Assembly: GCA_945881905.1 (NCBI GenBank)
Contig: CAMCVV010000005.1
Coordinates: forward strand, 1-64,000
From: Paenibacillus alvei
Lineage (GTDB): Bacteria > Bacillota > Bacilli > Paenibacillales > NBRC-103111
Direction of reading: 5' to 3'
Length of the DNA stretch: 64,000 nucleotides
Under the pieces are notes generated by a model. The model had not been told where the DNA came from, ran no database searches, and saw only the letters and a program-made list of their open reading frames with translations. The position numbers and the translations under genes were made by a program. Position 1 is the first letter of the stretch. Every line of letters starts with the position of its first letter. Below, one piece after another: positions 9,550 through 17,690 of this stretch.

Positions 9550-10722
9550 ATGATTATTAAACCCAAAATGCGAGGTTTTATATGTACGACAGCTCATCCG
9601 GTTGGCACCAGTGAAAGTGTTCGGCAACAAGTGGATTATATAAAAGCAAGGCCTATGATCCAAGGACCTCAGCGAGTGCTCGTGATAGGCGCATCGATGG
9701 GCTTTGGATTGGCTGCTCGAATTACTGCAGCATTTGGTGCAAAAGCAGGAACGTTAGGTGTCATATTTGACAAGCCCGCATCAGAAGATCGGACGGGTAC
9801 TGCAGGATGGTATCACACAGCGGCTTTTGAGCGTATGGCTAGAGAAGCAGGATTATATGCCGAACATATCAATGGAGACGCGTTCTCTAATGAAGTTAAG
9901 CAAGAAGCAATAGAACGCATTCGCAGTCAATTGGGGCAAATCGATTTATTGGTCTATAGTTTAGCTTCGCCAAGACGAATGGATCCTGTAAGTGGGTTGA
10001 CATATCAATCAGTTCTTAAACCAATCGGGTCATCTTATGAGAATAAAACAGTAGATTTCCATTCGGGAGAAGTCACTCAAGTAAAGATACCTGAAGCTAC
10101 GGAAGAAGAAATTGCAGCTACAGTGAAAGTCATGGGTGGCGAAGATTGGGAACAGTGGATCCACACATTAGATCAAGCAGGTGTTCTGGCTAATGGGGTG
10201 ACGACAGTTGCTTTTTCCTATATAGGTCCAGAGGTTACTCAAGATATTTATCGAGAAGGTACGATTGGTCGAGCCAAGGACCATTTAGAAGCGACTGCTC
10301 ATAAACTAGACGAATTACTTCGATCTAAATCAGGGAGAGCATTTGTTTCAGTGAACAAAGCGTTGGTTACACAGTCGAGTTCAGCTATACCTGTTGTTCC
10401 ACTATATATTTCTTTGTTATACAAAATCATGAAAGACCTAGGGATACATGAAGGCTGTATTGAACAAATGCACCGTTTGTTCAGTGAACGTCTATACACA
10501 CAGGAGCCTGTTCGAGTAGATGATCAGGGACGAATTCGTATCGATGATTGGGAGATGCGTCCAGAAGTACAAACTCAGATTGCTAGACTATGGGATGAAG
10601 TACATACAGCTAACTTATCTGAAATATCTGATATAGAAGGTTACCGCAAGGAATTTTATAAATTGTTCGGATTCGGTCTAGAGCATGTTAATTACGAAGC
10701 CGAAGTTGATCCTATGGTGTAG
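9550..10722 (+). CDS. fabV: FabV-type trans-2-enoyl-ACP/CoA reductase
   Basis: 390 residues, usual FabV length. It reduces enoyl-ACP with NAD(P)H in the last step of each fatty-acid elongation cycle. Visible features: N-terminal MIIKPKMRGFICTTAHP, the Rossmann motif GASMGFGLAARI, DKPASEDRTGTAGWY, and the diagnostic Tyr-X8-Lys pair at Y234 and K243, replacing the Tyr-X6-Lys of FabI. ATG with GGAAGG upstream is chosen over a TTG/ATG extension of 25 residues. FabV enzymes are known for triclosan tolerance. Whether fabI or fabL also exists lies outside the window. Confidence 0.93.
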   Translation: MIIKPKMRGFICTTAHPVGTSESVRQQVDYIKARPMIQGPQRVLVIGASMGFGLAARITAAFGAKAGTLGVIFDKPASEDRTGTAGWYHTAAFERMAREAGLYAEHINGDAFSNEVKQEAIERIRSQLGQIDLLVYSLASPRRMDPVSGLTYQSVLKPIGSSYENKTVDFHSGEVTQVKIPEATEEEIAATVKVMGGEDWEQWIHTLDQAGVLANGVTTVAFSYIGPEVTQDIYREGTIGRAKDHLEATAHKLDELLRSKSGRAFVSVNKALVTQSSSAIPVVPLYISLLYKIMKDLGIHEGCIEQMHRLFSERLYTQEPVRVDDQGRIRIDDWEMRPEVQTQIARLWDEVHTANLSEISDIEGYRKEFYKLFGFGLEHVNYEAEVDPMV

Positions 10723-10799
10723 AGATCTTAAACATACGACGCACAATCAATGATGTATTGGTTGAAAGTGAAGTAAACATGTACAATATATGGACATGG

Positions 10800-10850
10800 G
10801 ATTTGAAAGAAGAACACCTACTCGATGAGTAGGTGTTCTTCTTTCAAATC
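10800..10850. terminator. Very long perfect hairpin between convergent genes
   Basis: A 24-base arm is followed by loop GAT and its exact complement. The right arm holds TTCTTCTTTC, so a shorter stem plus U-rich tail can form in either direction. It ends transcription of fabV and of the opposing ydjO-like gene. Confidence 0.8.
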
Positions 10851-11058
10851 AATGGGTAGAGATTTTTTTGGTATTATTCGCTAAGCAAGGCAACATTTTC
10901 ATTTGTTTGACCATTTCGGATTTACACAACGGACAAAGAGGCTTTTCGATAAAGGAGAAATTTTCTCTCATCCAACTCGAGCACTCATTCGTCGTACACA
11001 TCCATATAGGCGTCTCCTCTTGAACGACGACTTCCTCATTACGTTTTGAAAAATACAT
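10849..11058 (-). CDS. ydjO: YdjO-family cold-inducible zinc-ribbon protein
   Basis: 69 residues. Pattern: MYFSKRNEE start, a Cys-X4-Cys pair (CTTNEC), WMRENFSF, then CPLCKSEM and MLPCL. This matches the small YdjO family of Bacillus, described as cold-inducible; the Cys pairs suggest one bound zinc. Molecular function is unknown. CTGGAGGA precedes the ATG. The long hairpin abuts its stop codon. Confidence 0.85.
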   Translation of the reverse strand: MYFSKRNEEVVVQEETPIWMCTTNECSSWMRENFSFIEKPLCPLCKSEMVKQMKMLPCLANNTKKISTH

Positions 11059-11372
11059 TTCGGCTTCCTCCAGTTCAACACAGAGTATATAGATGTAAAA
11101 ACACTTGTTGGGAACATGTGGTACATTTGACTTGAATACAGATTCATCGAGTACACGTACTATCTAATATGTGAAACTAAGCGCATATATATGCCAATGA
11201 TTTACAAACAATCCGAAATATTTAATAAGAACCCGTCAGAACCAATTAAGTCGCGATACAATTTAAGTTTAACATAATTATTAAAGTAAGAGAACACATT
11301 CACAAATTGTTCGTTAGTAATTTGATGAAGTAGGTATTATGATGAAGTAAAGCACAACGAATTGGAGAAGTG
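11059..11372. other. Intergenic region, no gene seen
   Basis: This AT-rich stretch separates the divergent ydjO-like and DUF3050 genes and should contain both promoters. I see no convincing sigma-A pair, riboswitch or coding frame. A near-direct repeat of GATGAAGTA occurs at about 11331 and 11341. Confidence 0.5.
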
Positions 11373-12170
11373 ATGATTATGAATACGACAAGAATTGAAT
11401 TCACATCGTTATACGAAGTTAAGCAAAAACTTCTAAAGCATCCCATGTACAAAAAATTAGATACTCCTGACCATATTCGTATTTTCATGAAACACCACGT
11501 GTTTGCTGTGTGGGATTTTATGAGTTTACTCAAAAAGCTACAGCAAGAACTAACATGTGTACGTGTACCATGGATGCCGGACCATGCAGCACCTTTTGCA
11601 CGTTTTATTAACGAAATCGTACTAGGTGAAGAAACAGACGAAGATGGTATGGGTAGCTATATCAGCCATTTTGATCTTTATCGAAAAGCGATGAGCGAAG
11701 TGAAATCAGAGACAAGTCCGATAGATCATTTCTTTGAACGTCTACGCAACGGCATTCATGTGTTTGAAGCATTAGCCTCTGAAGACATTCCCACTACTGT
11801 AGCGGATTTCGTGAAAAATAGCTTGACGATTGCTATGCAAGGGAAGCCTCATGAAGTTGCTGCTGCATTTTTTTATGGCAGAGAAGACATCATTCCTGAG
11901 ATGTTTGGTGTATTAGTTCATGAATTAGAGATGTCGGAGTCACATGTACCTTGGTTAACTTACTACCTACAACGTCACATTGAATTAGATGGAGATGAAC
12001 ACGGACCCTTATCCGAAAAATTACTTATATATTTATGTGACGAACGTGCTGATCGAATCGCAGAAGTGGAACAAATTGCTCATCAAGCCTTGCAAGCTCG
12101 GATACATTTGTGGAATGGCGTACTCCAAGAAATTAATGAATTTGAGATGAATGCTGCTTTACATAAATAA
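11373..12170 (+). CDS. DUF3050 (haem-oxygenase-like fold) protein
   Basis: About 266 residues. The order of conserved segments (HHVFAVWDFM, PWMPDHAAPFARFINEI, LGEETDEDG, FFYGREDIIPEMF, YLQRHIELDGDEHG) is that of the DUF3050 family, predicted to be all-helical and related to haem-oxygenase/TenA-like folds. Repeated His and Glu residues in these segments suggest a metal site. Biochemical role is not known. Start is uncertain among GTG 11370, ATG 11373 and ATG 11379; GGAG ends five bases before the ATG used. Confidence 0.8.
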   Translation: MIMNTTRIEFTSLYEVKQKLLKHPMYKKLDTPDHIRIFMKHHVFAVWDFMSLLKKLQQELTCVRVPWMPDHAAPFARFINEIVLGEETDEDGMGSYISHFDLYRKAMSEVKSETSPIDHFFERLRNGIHVFEALASEDIPTTVADFVKNSLTIAMQGKPHEVAAAFFYGREDIIPEMFGVLVHELEMSESHVPWLTYYLQRHIELDGDEHGPLSEKLLIYLCDERADRIAEVEQIAHQALQARIHLWNGVLQEINEFEMNAALHK

Positions 12171-12196
12171 CGGAGACGCATTACACGATATACTAG

Positions 12197-12229
12197 GAAT
12201 AGGTGATATCCACTTATTCTTTTCTTTTT
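12197..12229 (+). terminator. Terminator after DUF3050 gene
   Basis: GAATAGGTG pairs with CACTTATTC (one G-T pair) around ATATC and is followed by TTTTCTTTTTG. It overlaps the 3' end of the opposing gene. Confidence 0.65.
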
Positions 12230-13380
12230 GTCATTTGTTGCCACACAGTACCTTCAGCTAGGTTTCCTGAATAAATTCGTTCAAGCGCGATTTGTGCTTG
12301 CATTCGAACTTCAAATTCATCGTCTTCAACAGTTTCTTGCAGTGCTGGCAAACAGGATTCATCGCCAACCTCATACAAAAAACGAGCAGCTCGCCATCGA
12401 ACAAGTTTACTCACATCTTTTAGCGCTAGAATCATTGCAGGGATTGCTTGTGGATCACCTAAATCAGATAACGTATCACCTGCTGTTCGTCGAACAATAG
12501 GCGAGCGATCTTGTAGCGCATGGTACAGATGAGGGAGAACTACAGGGTTTTTTATATCTCCAAGATACACTGTTGCTAGTCGACGAATGAGTACTTGCTC
12601 ATCTTGTTGAGCAATCAGGAGGAGAGGGAGTGTTTGCAGAGACGGCTTTATGTGTTTGAGTGTTGAGTAGCGCACCTTCCATTGGGGATCACGAATAAGC
12701 GCTGTAACGGATTCCACTTCAAAAGTTTGATGTGTTGGCGGAGGATTGAGATCTGTTGCGTTTGGAGTTATTGCGGCATGATCAGGATTACTTCCAAGCA
12801 TATGGTTCACAAATGTTTGTAATTCAGAGTCACTCCACATCGCTTCTTGTTCTAAAATAATCTCATGAGCGATTTCGTGTAAGTCGCCATAGCGAACACC
12901 TAAATCTACTAGCTTTCTTTCTTTGATGAAATCAGAGGAAGCTTTTCCTGCTTGAATAGCGACTTGAGTGAATCTGTCTGGCATGGCAAGTCGAACCTCC
13001 TCGCTCGATGATCGCACTCTGACCTGAAGAGGGAGATTCCTAAACATTTGAAGCATAACATGAGCTTGCCCAAAGTTGACATCTGAAAGGCTGGGCTGAA
13101 AGATCTGGTCAATGGATAATGGAGAACCACCTAGAATGCTTCGCGCATCGGAAAGTATTCCTTGCCAATCGAATTTCGTGATTCGCTCAATCGCCAGAAA
13201 GTCAGATGTATGAAAAATACTTAGCACACCGGGGATTTCAAGTAAACGACGAATGGACTCAGGTGCGTGGCTTGCAGATTCTCTCTTATAAGTGAATCTT
13301 TGTCCGATGGGTAATTGAATATCGAGTGTTAGCTTCATGGTATTAGGACTTGGTGTAGGTTCTATGGAGGTTACTTTCAT
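12214..13380 (-). CDS. CvfC/YpgR-like protein: Nfu-N-like domain plus HEAT repeats
   Basis: 388 residues. The N-terminal 90 residues resemble the Nfu N-terminal/scaffold domain (PSPNTMKLTLD, ESIRRLLEIPGV, FLAIER). The C-terminal third has at least four HEAT-like repeats (WKVRYSTLKHI, VLIRRLATVYLGDI, PIVRRTAGDTLSDLGDP, KLVRWRAARFLYEVGDE). This is the architecture of Bacillus YpgR and the Staphylococcus 'conserved virulence factor C' family; molecular function is unproven. TAAGGAG precedes the ATG. Confidence 0.8.
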   Translation of the reverse strand: MKVTSIEPTPSPNTMKLTLDIQLPIGQRFTYKRESASHAPESIRRLLEIPGVLSIFHTSDFLAIERITKFDWQGILSDARSILGGSPLSIDQIFQPSLSDVNFGQAHVMLQMFRNLPLQVRVRSSSEEVRLAMPDRFTQVAIQAGKASSDFIKERKLVDLGVRYGDLHEIAHEIILEQEAMWSDSELQTFVNHMLGSNPDHAAITPNATDLNPPPTHQTFEVESVTALIRDPQWKVRYSTLKHIKPSLQTLPLLLIAQQDEQVLIRRLATVYLGDIKNPVVLPHLYHALQDRSPIVRRTAGDTLSDLGDPQAIPAMILALKDVSKLVRWRAARFLYEVGDESCLPALQETVEDDEFEVRMQAQIALERIYSGNLAEGTVWQQMTKRKE

Positions 13381-13473
13381 ATTGAATACTCCTTAACTCT
13401 CAATCAGAAGCCATTAGAAATAAATCGTTTATTTAAAAGAAGTAGCGAGATATCATTCAAGACATCTTGAGGA

Positions 13474-14061
13474 TTAATCTAAATCAATGAGATTTCGCTG
13501 TAAATAAGTATCTAGTATTTTTGTTAAGTCAAATACCGTATGAGCCAGGTCTATATTTTCAATAATATGCTCACATTCATGTCGATAATCCATTTCCTCG
13601 TTATATAAGGATAAATATTGCGCTATCAGATCTTCTGAATCTCCGCTTTCACGCATTCGTTCTTTGAGAACTTGAATATCTGCGTGTATACATATTCGTA
13701 TCACATTTCCTGCATATAATGTTTTTAAGGTTTCTGCACCGTAACGGTTTAGGATCAGATAAATACTTCCAATGGATTGAAACATTTTTTCGATGTCTAC
13801 ACTTTTGATACCATAACGATATTGTCGAATTTGATTAATTTCAATAAATTCATTTGCTGATTCTAGTTCATCAAATTGTGGTGACGTGATAAAAAAATAG
13901 TCCTGCCCGTGTACTTCGGTTGGTTTTTGAGGTCTAGATGTATGAGAGAGCACCTGTTTCATATTGAGCGTGGAACCTAACATTTCAGCTACAGTTTTGC
14001 GTCCTGCGCCGTGTGGACCAGTGAAAACAAATATTTTCTCGAATTCTTTTAAGGTATACAT
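13474..14061 (-). CDS. Guanylate-kinase-like protein with altered P-loop
   Basis: 195 residues. The whole chain follows the guanylate kinase pattern: N-terminal P-loop GPHGAGRKT, then SHTSRPQKPTEVHGQDYFF aligned with the GMP-binding TTRxPRxGExxGxDYxF, and FIEINQIRQYRYG aligned with the FLEYA..YYG segment. In the P-loop the usual GKGT is GRKT, moving the lysine by one position, and the second GMP-binding Arg is not conserved. It may be a weak or repurposed kinase. The true start is the ATG after AGAAGGAGG, not the ORF start 14 codons earlier. Confidence 0.75.
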   Translation of the reverse strand: MYTLKEFEKIFVFTGPHGAGRKTVAEMLGSTLNMKQVLSHTSRPQKPTEVHGQDYFFITSPQFDELESANEFIEINQIRQYRYGIKSVDIEKMFQSIGSIYLILNRYGAETLKTLYAGNVIRICIHADIQVLKERMRESGDSEDLIAQYLSLYNEEMDYRHECEHIIENIDLAHTVFDLTKILDTYLQRNLIDLD

Positions 14062-14152
14062 CAGTACATACCTCCTTCTAGTAAGGTTAATGAATATATC
14101 CATGTGGTAGGGTTGTTTGTTTATGATACAACTTTACATACAATTGGTAAAG

Positions 14153-14190
14153 TAGTAAAAACCGCGCAAAAATTATGATTTGCGCGGTTT
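14153..14190 (-). terminator. Terminator of the DEAD-box helicase gene
   Basis: AAACCGCGCAAA and its exact complement flank an 8-base loop that contains the helicase stop codon. On the minus strand the stem is followed by a run of five T. Confidence 0.8.
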
Positions 14191-15561
14191 GTGTGCAGAC
14201 TTCACTTTGTTGCTTGACTTGGAGTTCACAGTTGCATATGATATCGCACCAGCAGGTGCTTTGGCCCCTGTGAATGACTTCGCTCGTGGATACGGCTTAG
14301 CTCCTGCAGTGGATCTCTCACCATCGAAGGACTTCGCTCGTGGATACGGCTTGCTTTTCTTTGCATAATTTTCAGGTTTAGGGAGATGATCACTTGCAGT
14401 CCTAGTTGAGTGTTGTTTTTTGTTTGGCTCAGGAGATATCTCTTTGCTAAGCTGCATGCGCGCATGGGGAATCGTCATCTTGATCCCATTCTCAATTAAA
14501 TCAAGGTACATTTTATCAGTTCCAGCAATGAACGTAACAGCTTTACCTGTTTGACCAGCTCGACCTGTTCGCCCCATACGATGAATGTATGTTTCGACAT
14601 CATGAGGAATATCGTAATTAATCACATGAGTGATTCCTTCAATATCGATGCCTCTTGCTGCTATATCAGTAGCAATCAATATTTGAATTTTTGCGATTCG
14701 GAATTTCTTCATGACCTGTTCACGTTTAGCTTGAGATAGATCGCCATGCAATTCATCTGAGGAGTAACCACGTTCCTGAAGAAGAGCATTCAGCTGTATA
14801 GCTCTTCGTTTTGTGCGACAGAACACCAAACACAAGTAGGGATGGTATTGTTCTAATACGGCTAGTAAAGCATCTTGCTTGCTTCGATCAGTGACTCGAA
14901 TCACTTCTTGATCAATTTCTTTTAATGTAATTTGCTTCGTTGCTATGGACACTTCTTTCGGTTCGCGCATATAAGTTAAAGCAAGGTTACGAACTTGCTT
15001 AGGCATTGTTGCTGAACAAAGGATGGTTTGACGCTTGGGTGAAGTAAAATTGATAATTTCTTGAACATCAGTTAAAAACCCCATGTGAAGCATTTGATCA
15101 GCTTCATCAAGCACAAGTATTTTTAATTTGTGGAAATGGATGGAACCTCTACGTAAATGATCAAGTAATCGACCGGGAGTTGCAACTACGATATGAATGG
15201 CACTTAGAAGTTTTTTTAGTTGTCTTTCTACATCCTGGCCTCCGTATGCTGCAAGAACTTTAGCGCCTAATTGAGGAGTAAGCTTATTAAGTTCTTCAGT
15301 GATTTGGATAGCGAGTTCACGAGTTGGAGTGAGAATCAAACCTTGAATTTCATGTTGGTTCACATCAATACGTTCAAGCATAGGCAGAACAAATGCAAGA
15401 GTTTTCCCAGTCCCTGTCTGTGCTTGAGCAATAAGGTCTGCCCCTGATAACAATAATGGAATACTTTCCCGTTGAATCGGAGTGGGTTCGGTAACTCCCA
15501 TGGTTTTTAAACTTTCGACAATTGAGTCGCGAATACCTAGTTTGTGAAATCCTACTAACAT
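14173..15561 (-). CDS. DEAD-box ATP-dependent RNA helicase
   Basis: 462 residues. All helicase motifs are present: Q motif EPTPIQ, I AQTGTGKT, Ia PTRELA, II DEAD, III SAT, IV LVFCRTKR, V ATDIAARGID, VI HRMGRTGRAG. Such enzymes unwind short RNA duplexes in ribosome assembly or mRNA decay and often help growth in the cold. After about residue 370 the tail is basic and of low complexity and holds two copies of KPYPRAKSF, probably an RNA-binding extension. GGGAG lies rather far (12 bases) before the ATG. Confidence 0.93.
   Translation of the reverse strand: MLVGFHKLGIRDSIVESLKTMGVTEPTPIQRESIPLLLSGADLIAQAQTGTGKTLAFVLPMLERIDVNQHEIQGLILTPTRELAIQITEELNKLTPQLGAKVLAAYGGQDVERQLKKLLSAIHIVVATPGRLLDHLRRGSIHFHKLKILVLDEADQMLHMGFLTDVQEIINFTSPKRQTILCSATMPKQVRNLALTYMREPKEVSIATKQITLKEIDQEVIRVTDRSKQDALLAVLEQYHPYLCLVFCRTKRRAIQLNALLQERGYSSDELHGDLSQAKREQVMKKFRIAKIQILIATDIAARGIDIEGITHVINYDIPHDVETYIHRMGRTGRAGQTGKAVTFIAGTDKMYLDLIENGIKMTIPHARMQLSKEISPEPNKKQHSTRTASDHLPKPENYAKKSKPYPRAKSFDGERSTAGAKPYPRAKSFTGAKAPAGAISYATVNSKSSNKVKSAHKPRKS
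14276..14352. repeat. Two 23-bp direct repeats in the helicase tail
   Basis: The same 23 bases, starting GACTTCGCTCG, occur at 14276-14298 and 14330-14352 (54-bp period). On the coding strand they encode two PYPRAKSF units, so tail length can change by slippage. Confidence 0.85.
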
Positions 15562-15667
15562 CTAGCTTGCCAGCTCCCTTATTTGTAATCAAATTATTAA
15601 GTATAGCTCACATTCTACATCACTGGCAAGTAAATAGAAACCATTTCAAGGTAATTTCATCTTTTGA

Positions 15668-16363
15668 TTATTGATCAAATAGGGTTTGATCGTTCCCAAA
15701 TACTCGATTAACAAGCTGATTAAACTCAGGAATATAGCTATGAAGAGAATGAGTTGTAGTATGTTCAATCCAATACCGATTCATGCTATTGATAAAGTCG
15801 CGATTTGCTGAAATAAAGACATCCTTTATAGAAGGCTGTAGGACACGGATTTTCTCAGCTATGGATTGTTTGAACTGATGGGTTAAAAAATCATGATGGA
15901 TGCTGGTTTCCTGATTGTTCGCACCACTGTGTAAATCCCCTGGAGGGATACCATCTGAATAAGGGGTACGTGTATCGTACATACCTACAATTGTGCCTCG
16001 ATTGTTCGTTTCCCGCTGTTTTCCTTTGGTACCAGAAATCGAATTATCTATGATAATCGCGACATAAGCATGTTGGTCTGTCATTAATACAATCGCAGTA
16101 TTTACGCCATGTACTTTAGAAACTTCATTCGATAAAAATGAACTGTAACCTAATTCCTTCGCGTCATGTGTAACAGAACCATAGATCTGTTGTGTTTGGT
16201 AAGATCTTTCTTTCTGATGCTTGACATCGTTTTCTCTAGCAGCATAATTTGTTTTTTCGTTAATTTGGGCGTTCGACAAGCCTTTATTCTCTTGATAACA
16301 TGACGTCAACAACACAGTAACACACATACATAAATGAGCAAACAAAAGTGATCTTACAAACAT
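15668..16363 (-). CDS. YhcN/YlaJ-family sporulation lipoprotein
   Basis: 231 residues. A hydrophobic signal ends in lipobox LLTSC, and the body has the YhcN/YlaJ pattern (VSKVHGVNTAIVLMTDQHAYVAI, VFISANRDFINSMNRY). Members are spore-associated or germination-linked lipoproteins in Bacilli, which supports an endospore former. AATGGAGG lies nine bases before the ATG at 16363; two upstream ATGs lack a proper ribosome site. Confidence 0.8.
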   Translation of the reverse strand: MFVRSLLFAHLCMCVTVLLTSCYQENKGLSNAQINEKTNYAARENDVKHQKERSYQTQQIYGSVTHDAKELGYSSFLSNEVSKVHGVNTAIVLMTDQHAYVAIIIDNSISGTKGKQRETNNRGTIVGMYDTRTPYSDGIPPGDLHSGANNQETSIHHDFLTHQFKQSIAEKIRVLQPSIKDVFISANRDFINSMNRYWIEHTTTHSLHSYIPEFNQLVNRVFGNDQTLFDQ

Positions 16364-16545
16364 CAAGTCAGAAACCTCCATTCGATGCATATCCTCTTAT
16401 TTAGCTTCTGTATTTAGAAAGATATTATGCACAAAAAAACACTTGATAATTCTCAATTAAATAAATTGAATATCAATCAGATAGTGAAATAAAACATAAT
16501 ACGCACACTGCTTTTTAGAACAATTTGTGAACTCCCCCATATTGA

Positions 16546-16575
16546 TTGACAAAAGGAATTACTGAAGTTTATAGT
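16546..16575 (+). promoter_or_regulatory. Likely sigma-A promoter of the cta operon
   Basis: TTGACA (16546-16551) and TATAGT (16570-16575) are 18 bases apart, about 75 bases before the ctaC start. No CcpA site was recognised nearby. Confidence 0.6.
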
Positions 16576-16649
16576 TAATAAAGCAATATAATTGGATGCA
16601 AAATGATAACAATTACTTAAATTAGCGCACTAAAAGTGAGGTTGATGAA

Positions 16650-17663
16650 ATGAATACAATTTGGAAGTGGCGTCTACTACCTCTCATTGCGGTAATGACG
16701 TTTTTGTTAACAGGGTGTGGAAGCGATACTCTCTCTGCTATGATACCTAGAGGGCCTGTTGCACAAGAACAATATGATCTTATCAAATTAAGCTTTTTTA
16801 TAATGACATTTGTCATTGTTGTGGTTTTTGTAATTTATGTGTATGTCATGATTCGATTTCGTCAAAGGAAGAATCAAGTGGGCCTTCCTAAGCAAGTGGA
16901 AGGGAATCATACGCTTGAATTTATTTGGACGGCTATACCTATCTTATTACTTATTGTATTAGCAGTACCAACACTAACGTACACATTTAAGCACGCCACA
17001 GATTACAGTAAAGATCCTGATGCAATTAAGATTAAGGTAACAGCTAATCAATTCTGGTGGCAATTCGAATATCCAGAATTAGGAATTGTTACTGCACAAG
17101 ACATGGTTGTTCCTGCAGGAAAGAAGATTGTTATTGAATTAACAGCAGCTGACGTCAAACATTCTTTTTGGGTTCCTTCATTGGCAGGTAAAACAGATAA
17201 TAATCCAGGTCAAACCAATCGATTTACGATTGAAGCTGATGAAATAGATACATTCAAAGGTAGATGTGCTGAATTGTGCGGTGCATCCCATTCATTGATG
17301 AATTTCAATGTTGTTTCAGTTTCAGAAGAAGATTTTGATGCTTGGATAGCCAAGCTCAAATCTCCTGCAGTAACACCTGCGAATGCTTCCGCGGGAGAGC
17401 AATTGTTCAAAGATAATTGCTTGTCATGTCATGCTGTTAGTGTGGACGGACTTGGTTTAGGGCCTAATCTAAATGGGTTTGCGAATCGCACTTTAGTTGC
17501 AGGTGTTTTAGAGCATACACCAGAGAATATAGCTAAGTGGATTGCTAATCCGCAAGATCAGAAACCCGGAAATAAGATGCCTGCATTTGGTCAATCTCTA
17601 GGTGGACCATTAGATGACAATCAAATCAATGACATTGTTACGTATTTGAACAACTTGAAATAA
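16650..17663 (+). CDS. ctaC: Cytochrome c oxidase subunit II (caa3 type)
   Basis: 337 residues. Lipobox LLTGC closes the signal; two membrane segments follow (about residues 45-70 and 85-110). The cupredoxin domain carries the CuA centre (CAELCGASHSLM, about residues 206-218), and a fused C-terminal cytochrome c has CLSCH (about 257-261) with an axial Met near the end (KMPAFG). This identifies a caa3 oxidase taking electrons from cytochrome c. First gene of the oxidase operon. Confidence 0.96.
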   Translation: MNTIWKWRLLPLIAVMTFLLTGCGSDTLSAMIPRGPVAQEQYDLIKLSFFIMTFVIVVVFVIYVYVMIRFRQRKNQVGLPKQVEGNHTLEFIWTAIPILLLIVLAVPTLTYTFKHATDYSKDPDAIKIKVTANQFWWQFEYPELGIVTAQDMVVPAGKKIVIELTAADVKHSFWVPSLAGKTDNNPGQTNRFTIEADEIDTFKGRCAELCGASHSLMNFNVVSVSEEDFDAWIAKLKSPAVTPANASAGEQLFKDNCLSCHAVSVDGLGLGPNLNGFANRTLVAGVLEHTPENIAKWIANPQDQKPGNKMPAFGQSLGGPLDDNQINDIVTYLNNLK

Positions 17664-17690
17664 ACAGATGTTTGGGAAAAGGAGGTAATC

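Noticed and set aside
14180-14368. 62-residue plus-strand frame opposite the helicase tail
   Set aside because: It is produced by the repeated low-complexity tail of the helicase read backwards.
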